The position numbers and the translations under genes are program-made. From assembly GCF_050947875.1 (NCBI RefSeq), contig NC_134576.1, positions 56,858,255-56,922,254 on the forward strand: a DNA stretch of 64,000 bases, in the 5' to 3' direction. Source of the stretch: Dermacentor variabilis. Its lineage: Eukaryota; Arthropoda; Arachnida; Ixodida; Ixodidae. Below the pieces are notes generated by a model. The model ran no database searches. It saw only the letters and a list, made by a program, of their open reading frames with translations, and was not told the DNA's origin. Positions 19,441-31,224 of this stretch are shown piece by piece; the first letter of the stretch is position 1, and every line of letters begins with the position of its first letter.

Positions 19441-22400
19441 ATGGATACACAAATCATTCAATGGAATGTCAGAGGTCTACTTAGGAATCTTGATGATGTT
19501 CAAGAACTCATCCATAAACACAATCCAAAAGTGCTGTGTTTACAGGAAACACACTTGAAATCAAAATACACAAACTTTCTTCAACAGTATGTCACATTTC
19601 GCAAAGATCTCGATGATGCTGTCGCATCATCGGGTGGTGTTGCAATTATAATTAAAAAAAGCATAGCCTGTCAACGTGTACAGCTACAAACGGCCCTTGA
19701 GGCAGTGGCGGTTCGGGCTATTCTGCTGAAGAAACTTATCACTATTTCCTCGCTTTATATTCCCCCACATTATAAACTAAGCAAACATGAATTTCAGTCC
19801 TTTATAGATGAATTGCCAGAACCCTATGTTGTTCTTGGCGATTTCAATGCGCATAACTACCTGTGGGGCGACCCTCATATAGATGCGCGAGGACGTCTTG
19901 TCGAACAATTCCTTTTTTCTTCTGGTGCGTGTCTGTTGAATAAGAAGCAACACACATATTACTCTCTAGCAAACAGAACCTATTCTTCCATAGATCTTAG
20001 CATAGTCTCCCCGTCTGTACTGCCTGAACTTGAATGGGAAGTTGCCGACAACCCTAACGGCAGCGACACTTTCCTATACTGCTAAGATCACCCAATGAAA
20101 ATGAATATCCACCACACGCTCCTAGGTGGAATATTGACACAGCAGACTGGGAGAGGTTCCGAAACTTAACTACTATATCATGGGACGACATGTCTTCTTT
20201 AGAAATCGATGCTGCTGTGGAGTACTTCACAGCCTTTATAATAGATGCCGCATCTAAATGCATACGTGAATTAAGCGGCTCGGCATGCAAACGGCATGTC
20301 CCGTGGTGGAACAATGAATGAAGAATCGCACGTAGGAATCAGAACAAAGCGTGCGAGATGCTATGTGCTTCGCCCACGGCAGAAAATCTTGTCAACTTTA
20401 AAAAAGTAAAATCCCAAGGTAGGAGAACCCGCCGACAGGCCAGAAGAGAAAGCTGGCAAAAGTATCTATCGAGTATTAAATCGTTTAGGGATGAGGCCAA
20501 AGCCTGGAACAGAGTTAATAGGATTAGAGGTAGGCAAACATACTCAGTCCCCCTGGTAAACACACAGGGCGATACACTGCAAGACCAGGCCAACTCACTT
20601 GGGGAGCATTTTGAGAGTGTATCAAGCTCAAATCATTATTCGCAATCCTTCCTAAAATATAAACAAATAGAAGAATGCAAGCCACTCATCAATAAATGCC
20701 GACAGAATGAACCGTACAATTGCCCTTTTAGTGCTGCCGAGTTGAAAGCTGCCTTGAGCGCATGCAAGAGTTCCGCACCAGGATCTGATAGAATCATGTA
20801 TGAAATGCTCAAAAACTTACACAATGACACGCAACTTACACTACTCACACTTTTCAACACCATCTGGGATGCAGGGTACCTTCCAACCGCGTGGAAGGAA
20901 GCCATTGTAGTCCCTGTTTTGAAACAAGGCAAAGACCCTTCCTCAGTGGCAAGTTACCGCCCGATAGCCCTCACAAGTTGCATTTGTAAGGTGTTCGAAA
21001 AAATGATAAATCGGCGACTCATTCATTTCCTTGAACAGAGCAAAATGCTTGATCCTTATCAGTGCGGCTTCCGAGAAGGGCGCTCCACAACCGATCATCT
21101 CGTGCGTGTTGAAGGGAATATCCGGGACGCATTTATACATAAACAGTTCTTCCTATCGATATTTCTCGATATGGAAAAGGCGTATGACACAACGTGGCGT
21201 TACGGAATCTTAAGAGACCTGTCAGAAACGGGCATCCACGGTAATATGTGGAATATAATAAAAAGCTACCTGTCAAATCGTACCTTCCGGGTAAAAGTCG
21301 GCAATGCACTCTCACGTCCTTTTACCCAAGAAACGGGTGTACCCCAAGGAGGCGTGCTCAGCTGCACACTATTTATCGTGAAGATGAACACGCTTCGTGC
21401 TTCACTACCACCCGCCATCTTTTACTCTGTCTACGTGGACGACATTCAAATAGCTTTCAAATCTTGTAACCTCGCAGTCTGCGAGAGACAGGTACAGCAT
21501 GGCCTGAACAAAGTCTCAATGTGGGCAGACAAGAATGGGTTTAAGATCAATCCTAACAAAAGCTCTTGTGTTCTTTTTACAAGAAAGAGAGAACTTATCC
21601 CAGATCCTTGCTTAGAACTGCGTGGACAACAGATACCTGTAAACAAAGAACACAAATTTCTAGGTGTCATACTTGACTACAGACTCACCTTCGTCCCCCA
21701 GATTAAATATCTCAAACAAAAGTGTCTAAAAACAATGAACATAATCAAACTTCTATCCCAGACTACGTGGGGTAGTGACAGGAAGTGCTTAATGAATCTC
21801 TATAAAAGCCTCATTCGATCACGACTAGACTATGGCGCCGTGATTTACCACTCTGCCGCCCCGAGCGCACTAAGGATGCTAGACCCAGTCCACCATCTAG
21901 GAATCCGACTGGCCACTGGCGCTTTCAGAACGAGTCCCATACAAAGTTTATATGTAGAATCAAATGAGTGGTCACTTCATCTGCAGAGAACATACATCAG
22001 CCATACATATTTTCTGAAAGTCCACTCAAACCCCCAACATCCCTGTTTTAGTACCATTAATGACATGACATGTACTACACTATTTCGCAATCGTCCGTCC
22101 GTAAGACAGCCTTTCTCGCTGCGTGTGAGGGAGCTTAGCGAAGAAATGCACGTTCCACTCCTCGAGCTTCGCCTAATGCATCCAGCCAAGCTGCTACCTC
22201 CTTGGGAGTGGCAGCTCATACAATGTGATATATCGTTCGTGGAAGTCACAAAGCATGCCCCAGAGACTGAAATCAAGATGCATTTCCGGGAACTCCAGCA
22301 CAAATACTCCTGCACGGAGTTCTACACAGACGCATCAAAGTCACACGACGGGGTATCCTATGCAGCCGTCGGTCCATCCTTCTCGGAATCCGACGTACTG

Positions 22401-23159
22401 CACCCGGAAACTAGTATCTTTACGGCTGAGGCCTACCCACTGCTGTCGGCCGTAAAGCATATAAATAAATCACAACTCCAGAAATCAATTATATGTATGG
22501 ACTCCCTCAGTGTTGTGAAGGCCTTGATGTCTTTCTGTAATCACAAAAATCCAGTATTTAATGAGCTCTACTCCACACTGTGCAAAGCATATATATCTAA
22601 CCAACATGTGATCATATGCTGGGTGCCTGGACATAGGGGCATCGAGGGAAATGTTCTAGCCGACCAGATGGCCACATCAATCTCATTGCATGCAGTTAAT
22701 CCTACTGCTTCGGTCCCTGTCACAGACCTGAAGCCTTTCTTAAGAAGGAAACTACGAAGCCACTGGCAACGCATGTGGGACGAAGAAATAAATAATAAAC
22801 TGCATGTAATAAAGCCACAATTAGGTTTCTGGCCTCATGTAATAAAATGCCGCCGGACAGATGTGCTATTCTGCCGCCTAAGAATAGGACACACTTTTGG
22901 CACACATAACTTTTTACTCACGGGAAACGAGCCTCCAACCTGTGGTAGATGCGGGGAGAGGCTGACCGTCCTCCACGTCCTACTTGAGTGTCGGGAAGCC
23001 GAACCCGAAAGAAAAAAACATTTTCTCTTAGCATACAGGCACCACATCCCCCTTCATCCTGTTATGTTACTTGGTCCAGAAGCACTCTTTGACACCAACG
23101 CCGTCTTAGGTTTTTTGAAAGATGTTGTGTTGCATGTTATTAGCCCCACACGTTCGTAG
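19441..23159 (+). pseudogene. LINE ORF2, endonuclease-RT-RNase H polyprotein with two lesions
   Basis: The ATG at 19441 starts the AP-type endonuclease: IIQWNVRGL gives the Asn, CLQETHL the Glu, and VVLGDFNAHNYLWG the Asp/Asn. One base is missing at about 20067 inside the terminal Ser-Asp-His motif, which shifts the frame and stops it at 20085. The frame then continues one register over, is cut once by TGA at 20319-20321 (WWNNE*RIARRNQ), and is open to TAG at 23159. It holds RT motif A FLDMEKAYDT, motif B GVPQGGVLS and motif C YVDDIQ. RNase H follows with all four acidic positions visible (YTDASK, TAEAY, CMDSLS, LADQMA), then the CGRCGERL..HVLLEC knuckle. ORF2 makes the nick and the cDNA. RT and RNase H appear intact, but no full-length protein can be made. 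Confidence 0.9.
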
Positions 23160-23518
23160 CGCTTCCCCTCTTCTGACGATGTCGCTGCGATAATTATTTT
23201 GAATAAGCACATGCCTCTAGGCCCTTGTGGTTCAAGGGCTCTGGCGAGGCTGTAGTGCTGTAAGCAATTTAACGTCTCGCATATTTTAAACAATGCATCA
23301 TTCTTTTACGATGGATTTTAATCTTCACAGTCTTCGTCATTAATCATCGCCATAATTTTATAGCACGTAGATTTTACGCACTATACAGCGACTATTTTTA
23401 GGCCACTTTACAGCCAAGTCACATCTTCCATAATACATCGTTAACACTACCATTTGTCATGGCGCTCTTTGGCCATACCTGGCCCTTGCGCCATAAAACA
23501 CTACACATCATCATCATC
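23160..23518 (+). other. LINE 3' UTR and (ATC)n tail
   Basis: The 359 bases between the ORF2 stop and the right target duplication end CATAAAACACTACACATCATCATCATC. The older copy ends near 53038 with very similar sequence (CATAAAGAACCACACATCATCAT), so this is the family's true 3' end, which the RT recognises on its RNA. Confidence 0.85.
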
Positions 23519-23531
23519 AAGATGATTGCAC
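23519..23531 (+). repeat. Right target-site duplication of the I-group LINE
   Basis: Exact copy of 17564-17576. Confidence 0.95.
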
Positions 23532-23639
23532 GCTAGGAATAATTAGAAACACAAGTGGCGAGTTAATCATGTTGATATTTGCCGGGTTGACTCTTGACTT
23601 GCAAGATCACGCCAGGTTGACTCTGGACCACACGGCTTG

Positions 23640-23900
23640 CAAGGCGCTACAACTGTATTCTCAAGATGCCCCATGTGCTCGTTAGGGGAGGAATTTGCAA
23701 CGAGCAGGTCATCCACGCATGGAAATACGAAAGGGAGCCCTTAAGAAACCGAGTCCATAAATCTCTGAAAACATTGGTCGCGTTGCGCAGGCGAAAAGGC
23801 ATCCGCACAAATTTTAAAAAGGCCAAAAGGGATTGTGAAGGCAGTCTTCGGTATATCGTCTCCCGCTACGGGTAGATGGTAGGCACAACTAGGAAAATCT
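23640..23900 (-). pseudogene. pol: Gypsy RT fragment
   Basis: Minus-strand frames give GDDIPKTAFTIPFGLF, RDQCFQRFMDSVS, then FPCVDDLLVANSSPNEHMGH. These fit RT motifs of Gypsy elements: the TTPFGLFEF segment, FQRF(I/M)D, and the catalytic F/Y-x-D-D as CVDD. A stop and frameshifts are present, so it is dead. Confidence 0.75.
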
Positions 23901-24189
23901 TACGAAATATCATCGCGCACTGAAGGGCAAATGTTAAGGGCTAGATGTTTCGAAGAAGATACCTGTAGGGAACTATTATTCTTTTTAGTGCATGGTATTT
24001 GCCGCGCGGTCGTCACTACTCAGTTTTGTTAGGAACCATGCGTAGGGATGACGCCCAGTCAGTGGAAGAAGGTCCTACGACACCGACCTTGGGCGTGCTA
24101 TCGAACTCTACTCGTGCGATTTTAGTTTTTCAGGCACCCAGCGACGTGAACGTGAATGTACGGGGCTACCGCTTGTTATAATGGGGACC

Positions 24190-24480
24190 ACCGGTTTATC
24201 CATGGCATCGACCACAATGCCACAACTTCTTAAGAAGTCATTTCCGATGATTTCACAGCGGAAGTCGGCAACAAGAAATGCTTATCGGAAAGCACGGCGT
24301 TAGCGCAAGTTAAGGGTCAACGGTCGCTCGGTGTACGTAGAAATTCTTGCACCGTTTACCGCCTGAAGGTGGGAAGTTGGCGGCTGTTTACGATCTGTGT
24401 GCTGTGCGAGGACGATAGTAACTTCAGCACCCGTGTAGACCTAGAAGTGCTGACCTGTGGCAAGATCCCGTACGCAGAAC
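24190..24480 (-). pseudogene. Gypsy protease-region fragment
   Basis: Minus-strand sequence gives FLVADFRCEIIGNDFLRSCG and IVVDAMDKPV, the C-terminal end of Gypsy aspartic protease that normally reads V(A)DV..PILGADFLRHFGLVVD. The catalytic Asp-Thr-Gly end is not preserved clearly. Stops interrupt it. Confidence 0.6.
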
Positions 24481-24724
24481 AGGCGACTTGGACACTGAGG
24501 CTTGACCACTCATCGCCTCTAGAGGTCGGCGGTACATTTTGCCTGCCACGAGCAGTGGCACCGGCCGCGGGGCGCGTCCTTTGCGAAACGAATATGGTAC
24601 CAGCACACTTTTAATAAGTAGGGGAGCGTTTACGGGAGGCAAGTGTGCGACGTGAAATGTGACGATTGTGAGAAGGCGAAGACCGGTGATGTTTTCCGAC
24701 AGAGACGATGCGCTCTAGGCGATC

Positions 24725-25330
24725 TCAGAGGCTGTCAAGCCACAAAGGAATGGCGGAGGAGCTCGAACATGACTGGATACTCAAAGGAATTGTGTCTGGA
24801 ACGGAAATGGGAGCCGATAGTGATGATGCAATGACTTCAATCACATTGTCGGCCAAATAAACAAGGTCGTCCAGGCTGACGTTCCCGTCAGGATCAAGGA
24901 CCATCTGTACGTTCTTCAAAAGGCACTGATGTATAGCTCGCACAGAAGTCCGTCATCTGTGGTAGCCTTGGTCGGTCCCAGCAATGAACGCAAGTGTCGA
25001 TTAATTGCGAAGGCCGACCATCTTCGATGGAGAACAACCATTGTAGACGACTGCGTGAGGACGACGTCACGTGCTGTATCAGCGCCGTTTTGAGATCTTC
25101 ATATAGCGTAGTTGAAAGTGGCACAGACATGATGTCATTAACCTCGGCTATGACATCTGGGCACAGTACGGAGACGACGAAGTGGTACTTGCGCAGCTGG
25201 GCGTAAATACCCCACGGAAAAGTAGGCTTCGACCTGGGAGAACCAGGTTGACGGGCTCTGGCCCCCAAACGCTTGCAGTCGAACTGTGATAGAGGCAACT
25301 TCCGTGGGTTCGATAGTGGTTTGGCCCTTA
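24725..25330 (-). pseudogene. gag: Gypsy gag fragment
   Basis: Minus-strand frames read VRLQAFGGQSPSTWFSQVEA and YFSVG, then after a frameshift near 25215 IYAQLRKYHFVVSVLCPDVI and AEVNDIMSVPLSTTLYEDLK. A lower piece gives HVQMVLDPDGNVSLDDLVYL. The W-F-x-Q-V-E-A-Y-F and K-Y-x-F-V-V-S-x-L patterns are hallmarks of arthropod Gypsy gag. It assembles the particle in active elements; here it is broken at least twice. Confidence 0.8.
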
Positions 25331-25850
25331 TCAGGCTGTGTTTCCTACTCGGTCGACATCACCCCACAACAGCGTAAAGGAAACTTTCGGGTCACCACAC
25401 AGTGGGACCTTAGACGGAGCGGAGCATATAGAAGAGATGTGAGGCCAAAACCAAAACTACATTATTATCACTACGTCAGCAGGTCCCCTGAGCGCCGGCG
25501 AACCCCAGCACGAGCGCATGCAGCGTGCGCCTGCGCGTCTCTGCTTCTGTGTCGATGGCGCTGTGTTGACCAAGGTGCAGCCACTAGAAACCCTTTCCGA
25601 ATTTGCAAGTGGGCAGTTTTGCACAGCACATTCGCTTAAAGGGATGATAAACGAAAGTATAAAGTCGACGTGCGTTGTTATAATACCATTCCGGAAACCT
25701 CGCAGCGCTAAGTTCGCACCATGAAAGTTCTTAGTTCACTAGAAAATTGCCTCTGAAGGGTCAGCGTACCTTTCTCGTGCTTCGATCGCCCGCTTCGAAG
25801 CAGGGTGTAATGACGTCGCATACGCCATCACCACCCGGTACTGCTACCGT
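25331..25850 (-). other. Probable 5' leader/LTR of the antisense Gypsy, ends unresolved
   Basis: On the minus strand, upstream of gag, the string TGGTGACCCGAAAG (plus 25387-25400 region) looks like a Gypsy primer-binding site, so the sequence to its right should be the 5' LTR. I could not find its outer end or a target duplication. Confidence 0.35.
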
Positions 25851-25880
25851 TGAGTGAAACGGTGCCCATCTGAAGGAGCT

Positions 25881-26414
25881 ATGGTGTTCATTGCAAAACG
25901 CAAACGCACGGATGCAGGGAAACCGAGGCAAGGCAGAGCGTTCGATTCTCATCTGCAGCTGCTCTTGGTGAAGCGGCCTGGACTTTACGGGGAACCGGCG
26001 ACATCAGATGGACGTTGCATTCTCTCCTGCTGGCACATTGTGTGGGTTTCGCAGGTCAGAAAAGCGGGCGCAGCCCTCCGCTATACCGAAACTACTGAAA
26101 CGTGCAAGTGCGTGCGGTGCAGAGTGTATAATACGAAACCTTTCAACCACCCGTGTCGTTGTCAAGTAGAAGTCATTGAGTTTTCTTATCTACAAATCAA
26201 GTGGAACTGGGCAAATAGTATTTTGTGTTATAATGCAATGCAACGATACTTTTATTTCGAGTGCCTGAGTGCTAGTGACACTACTACAATGAAGAGTGCC
26301 TTCGTCATCGGGTTAGTACTTGAATGCGCAGGGGGCATCTCTAATCGTGTTCTGCATTTACCCCAATTTTTTATTACTAAGGTTTTGTTTGCGATAAATA
26401 GTGACGCGTTATAA
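25881..26414 (+). CDS. Unrecognised ORF, 177 codons
   Basis: The ATG at 25881 opens MVFIAKRKRTDAGKPRQGRA and runs to a TAA at 26412-26414. A Cys-rich stretch CKCVRCRVYNTKPFNHPCRC sits near the middle. No family is recognised, and there is no neighbouring gene to give context. It may be chance or an exon read through its intron. Confidence 0.15.
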   Translation: MVFIAKRKRTDAGKPRQGRAFDSHLQLLLVKRPGLYGEPATSDGRCILSCWHIVWVSQVRKAGAALRYTETTETCKCVRCRVYNTKPFNHPCRCQVEVIEFSYLQIKWNWANSILCYNAMQRYFYFECLSASDTTTMKSAFVIGLVLECAGGISNRVLHLPQFFITKVLFAINSDAL

Positions 26415-26478
26415 TTTCTCGAGCACTAATCCATTACCTTAGTATGACTTAATATTTGCCTTTAGTATTCCTTGAGAA

Positions 26479-26691
26479 ATGGGGGCGCCAGTAATTTTTT
26501 ACGTGGATATGGAGTACCAGGGCCGCATGCTAGTGCTTGTATCGGATTCATTGTTCCACCAAGGGAACCGCGTGTATATTTTCCGTGCCATTAGTCGAGG
26601 AATGTGTGCTCATAGACGCTGTTTGAAGGAGTTCATATGCCGCCATCACTTGGGCAAACTGCCAACGGGAAAGCTGGCAGCAGATTTATGA
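26479..26691 (+). CDS. Short ORF, possibly a decayed FLYWCH-like finger
   Basis: The ATG at 26479 opens 70 codons, including GRMLVLVSDSLFHQ, GNRVYIFRAISRG and MCAHRRCLKEF. The layout is loosely like a FLYWCH zinc finger (glycine-rich start, aromatic-x-Cys core, later Cys/His), but the core W-x-C reads F-R-A. This is a weak guess; it may be an old transposase-associated finger or chance. Confidence 0.2.
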   Translation: MGAPVIFYVDMEYQGRMLVLVSDSLFHQGNRVYIFRAISRGMCAHRRCLKEFICRHHLGKLPTGKLAADL

Positions 26692-28106
26692 AAGGATCTA
26701 TTGTAGAACTTGTTTATCCTTTATAACCTGCGCGAAAAGTGCGCGAAATATAAGGGTAAAGTCGAGGTGCCCGTCAATACAAAATTGGCATCGAGATTCC
26801 GTTTTGCAACAGTGTGAAGGTTGCCTTGAGGCGCAGCTTCACGGCAGCGCACGTCGCACTGCCCTGAAACCCCACATAAAGGCGAAGATCGCCGCCCATC
26901 AAAGTTTTGTTATCTCATAAAGAAACCCACTCTTTTCCCACCCCGACATGTTGAAGCTCCCTTCACCCTTGTTTTAATGTCGCCCGTAATCCTCGCCTTT
27001 TCGAGTCACAATTTCGCATTTAGTATTTAGCGAATAGTGAACGTGGCACCGACGAGCCGGAACACGAATCAGGAGGAGCTGCGCTGTAGAATATTAGCAT
27101 CAACAAAAAGAAAGAATAGAGCCACATGGCGAAAATACGACTTCGACGAGTCATGCATCCGCAAACACGGACTGCTCTCAGAGATATTTGAATGTTATTT
27201 ATGCAGTTATTTACACGGCTTAAACGCGTGGATTAATATTTTTCGTGCGTTGTAATGGAGGGTGCATGGTTATACTCTGAAAAGTACAAAAATTATTCAG
27301 GCACATCACCGCTCTCCAACCCCCAAGAAAACGGACGATTTCCTTTCGCCTGTAACGACCACAAATGAGCCTATGCAGTTGGAGAGTTTGAGTACTTTTC
27401 TGTAGTTGTTTAGCTTTAAATCTAACAGATGCAGTGTGCACGGATGACGCCATAAAGGAACGCTTCAGGATATATTTGATCATGAGGGAGTTCTGTAAAC
27501 TTAAACTCACATCTCATTATGCAAGACGCATTCTGCGTCAATCAGAATACAGCCACCGTGCACGAGAAACAATTGCAAACTTGGGCTGAGGCGGAATTCC
27601 AAAGCCGCTGAGGTGCAGCGGCGGAAAATATTTTTTTATTGGTAATTTATTGCTATGTGTTGTGTGCATATCATGTTGGCTGCCTTGTTCAAGGCGCTAT
27701 CGCTTATTCCCCCTGCGGGCACATGATAAACCAAGCAGTTGAAACAGTTCGTTGTCACTACATGTCACTTTCGGCTTCAATCTCTCCACAACCAGCTATA
27801 GTCGGTCTCTTGGATATACGTAGGTTGTTTCGGTGCTCTCCCGTTACGTGACAACCACACTAGGGACCTAATGGGCGAATTGGTCTGCAATATGAATTCC
27901 TGTGACTTTACTGAATAGGGCACGTGTTAACAAAACTGCGTAAGACAGTGCAATGATGGGGCAGCATTCGAACACTCGCTGCTCATGATACATTTGGCAT
28001 TTTAGCATTTGGCGGGTAGGTGTAAAATGTTTGACGAAAGAAAAGCAGCTTAAGGAGGCGCATACAAGAATGTACAAAAAAGGATATATATTGTATACCT
28101 GATTCA
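26692..28106. other. No gene recognised
   Basis: Apart from short open frames without motifs (27037-27255 plus, 27510-27220 minus), I see no gene, repeat end or RNA here. Confidence 0.4.
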
Positions 28107-28890
28107 ATCAAGCTGGTTAGGAAAATATGCCGAAGCCGCGTCTCAAAGAGGATGCCAATATATCATGATCATGACCATCCTTAACATCGTATTGTGCGAC
28201 TTGTCAAATCAAGCTGGCTTGGTGGCTATCTCAACAACGCGTTTTAAAGGTGATGCCACTAGGTCATTTCCATCATCATTATCATCATCATCATTAGCAT
28301 CGTATCGTGCCACTTCATTGCGATGAGAGATGCGCTCCGCCTAGCCTCTATACGTGCGTCCTTTCCATTGCAGTTGCATATTATTACACTAGGTGACACG
28401 CCATGTAGCAGTTGCATGGGCAGCGGTGCAAGGTAGGTAGTATTGAGGAAGAAGAAAGATTATTCAGATGCGTAGACATTAATGAAAAAACAAACACGTA
28501 TGAAATACATGATTAATTCAAGCAGGCTTGATGACTGTTTCTTGCCATCCAGTTTGAAAGGGAATACCTTCAAATCATCATCATTAGCATAGTATTGTGC
28601 CAGTTGGCATGCGATGTGACATGTGCTCCACGTAGCGTCGATGCGACAAACTTTTCACTGTAGTTCCGTTATATTCCACCAGGTGTCCCGACATCTGGCA
28701 CTCATAAAAAAAACAGTTACATGCTGCATGTAGCTGGAGCTGCGTAACTCAAGAATGTTAGGTGACTATTTTTAACCACCCTCGCTTTGAAGAGGATGCC
28801 AATAAACAATCATCATCATCATCATCAGCAGCAATGTGCCATGCCACGGGTCAAGAGATGCGGCATGTGCGCCACGTTGCATGGCTACAT
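28107..28890 (+). repeat. Degenerate tandem repeat with ATC-rich cores
   Basis: Four imperfect units share an order: AAGAGGATGCCA (28149, 28247, 28557 as AAAGGGAATACC, 28789), then an ATCATCATC run, then GCATCGTATTGTGCCA-like sequence, then GATGAGAGATGCGCTCC-like sequence. Spacing is uneven (about 100, 310 and 230 bases). The ATC runs recall the 3' tails of the I-group LINE here. Origin by tandem duplication of a LINE 3' end is possible but not shown. Confidence 0.6.
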
Positions 28891-31220
28891 GTGTTTACTC
28901 TTTCGTACATGTTACGAGTACGAACCGCTGCTGACGAAGCGAATCGTACAGCTACGTGCGCGGCTGCAACCAGGCAACATCGCGCTCTGTAGACCGCTGT
29001 GCAGAGAGCAGGACAAGCCGCCGCTCGCCGTCGACCCCGGGCGGACAGTTCAGTCCGCTCTCGTAAAAACGACGAGAAGAGACTTTGTCGCAATGACTCT
29101 TTAGTGCATGGTGCCGAAAATGGAGCTCCTATGGAACCGCTGCTACAGCTGATTATGTGACTGTGCTGCGTGTGCAGAGCACCCCTGTGACTTCTTTTTA
29201 AATATCTACTTGAATAATCTTTACATGTTATCCACCTGTTTTTGTTTGTTTTCCCAATGCTGCAGTCTCCTGTCTCTTAAAGTTATACGCCTACCATTTT
29301 TCATCCGTGGCCTGATTCTTAGTGATTGGCTTCCTTAAGTGTTCCTTTATGATCCTCCAGATTGGGCGGGACATGCAGAACAGTTTGTCTTCCCTCTACC
29401 ATGACCACAAAATTTACATTATGAGGATAGGAACAAGGTCAAGCGAAACAGAATATTGGATAGATTAGGAATTTTCCAAGCACAGCAGATCGGTTTCGGC
29501 TCTAACAAGATAGTGTTAACTTGACATTTCTGCATGAAACCGTTTTACCAAGAGGCAAGTTAGTAACAAAAATTAAAAGCAAATATTATTTTCAATTAGC
29601 GCCTGAAAGTTGTGTGTAGTCAATAGCGATATGCAGAAGGATTTAAAAGTTGGCGTGGTGGAACCTAACCATTCTTGGGCAGCGAACATTAAAAAACGAA
29701 TTGTGGGAAAGGCTACAGGGCTAGAACACAGGTTCTTCCTGTATTCTTTCTCCTGTTTCGCTTTTTTTGCGAGTGACCACAGAATGCATCAGCGATATGT
29801 TTTAAGAAACGTGCCGTATGTAATATAACAATGATCTTACACTATAAAAGAGCAAACAAACAGGTTGTGTGGCAATTTAAACCTGAGAATATACAGGTTC
29901 AAAACTTAGAAGACAGAACCGCAAAACGAAGATGTGAAAGTGATGAATTATTAGCCAGTTATTAGAAGTATTAGCCACAGTTATTTCACTGGGGCTATCC
30001 TACCCTGTTGCTCTTGTTGCATTGCCATTGTGCACTGCTACCCTGTTGCATTGCCATTGTGGACCTTGTCTTGACTCTTTGCATGCAAATAATGAATGAG
30101 AAATGCAACTAACATTTCTGGTGAAAATGGTCACCTTCACTTTCCAATACACAAATCAGCCTTATTAACAACACGCTGCTTCTATTTTGAACATCAAACA
30201 TGGAATTAAAGCTACGAACGTAGTCAGAACTTACTTACCCATTATTGAACAATTATAAAAACTGCTCATATATTTTCTTGCTTACGTCTATCCTTCTGGT
30301 TTTCCTGCATCCTAGACAACCCACCCTTTGGGCATTGTACGAAATGATCAATTTAAGAAGTTCTTGCAGTAACTCACTACAGTTTATGCATTTTGTTTCT
30401 TCCTGAAAACTTTTCTTAATCGAAGATTCTTTTTTTATATGTTAGGTCGCTCCGACATTACGAACCTTTGAGAATACTTTGTCTTGTCCGATAATATCTG
30501 CTGGCATCAATTTATATATGCTTCATAACTACGCATACATGATTGAAGGTTGCTTGACAAGGTGGGTTTTGCTGCATGCATGAGAAGCGTCGGAAAGTGA
30601 CGTCACCGAACATGCTGTGCTGCTTTTACCCAGTGCTACGCAAAGACCTCGAAATAAAGGACATTGTGGAACAAAGTACCGGAAATAAGGAACTAAACAC
30701 AAGCTTTTGTTGGTGTTGCCCTATTTCAATGTACTATTATCCTACTCTAAAAATACATATAATCTGGGATCCAACATATTAGCAGTTATGGCGAATGAAG
30801 CGTTTCTCTGCGCGTAGCTTAAAATACTCTCACGCTGCAGGGACGGCGAGGAAAACAGTTGCAAAACTGTGAATGATTAAAATGACCTTTTATCGGGCGA
30901 ACCTGTGCCCACAAAAGCTTATCTGATGGTCAAGCGTGTCGGCTATTATACATGAGTCTTCGAAAGTTCCAGAGTAATCCCTGGTGCCCGCGTCCCTTCA
31001 AGAAAGTACAACACAATTCGCAACGCGCATACAATCAAATTACACAATGGGCATGCTGCACCCAGCTGCCTCGTGGCGATGCGCGCGGAGCCTTCCACAG
31101 GACCGCCCAGCCTGAAATCTGCTGTGGTAAGCACCCCGGGAAATCAACGCTTTTGACCCAGTGCCAGCAAGGTCGTCAGCGAGGCTCGCACCTTGTGGCA
31201 TTGGACGTGGAGTCAACTGC
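28891..31220. other. No gene recognised
   Basis: A 2.3-kb AT-rich region without assignable genes. A splice-acceptor-like CTCCAG at 29354-29359 precedes an open stretch (IGRDMQNSLSSLYHDHK), which I could not place in a family. Confidence 0.4.
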
Positions 31221-31224
31221 GGTG

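Larger units (their letters stand above)
17577..23518 (+). mobile_element. Near-intact I-group LINE, full length
   Basis: A 5.94-kb non-LTR retrotransposon: 5' UTR, gag-like ORF1, endonuclease-RT-RNase H ORF2, 3' UTR and an (ATC)n tail, flanked by a perfect 13-bp duplication. The element starts CCCCGCAGGGGCGTCTGCG, and the same start is seen at 45531 in an older copy, which supports the left end as the true one. RNase H and a C-terminal CCHC knuckle place it in the I/R1/LOA superfamily; the exact clade is not resolved. Only two lesions were found, both in ORF2. Confidence 0.93.
23640..25330 (-). mobile_element. Ty3/Gypsy gag-protease-RT remnant, antisense
   Basis: Read from right to left the minus strand shows gag, then protease, then RT, which is the normal Gypsy order, with deletions and frameshifts between. 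The piece ends at the left near 23640 inside RT, so RNase H, integrase and the 3' LTR are missing. The intact LINE lies 108 bases further left. No second LTR was found. Confidence 0.8.

Noticed and set aside
20358..23159. Treating the 933-codon frame as a stand-alone host reverse transcriptase gene
   Set aside because: Its start is internal to a LINE ORF2 interrupted by two point lesions and the element has its own target duplication.
28762..29104. Open frames on both strands with His runs
   Set aside because: They are translations of ATC-repeat cores and flanking repeat sequence; no domain.
29350..29460. Exon-like stretch IGRDMQNSLSSLYHDHKIY after CTCCAG
   Set aside because: No donor of quality and no recognisable family; probably chance.
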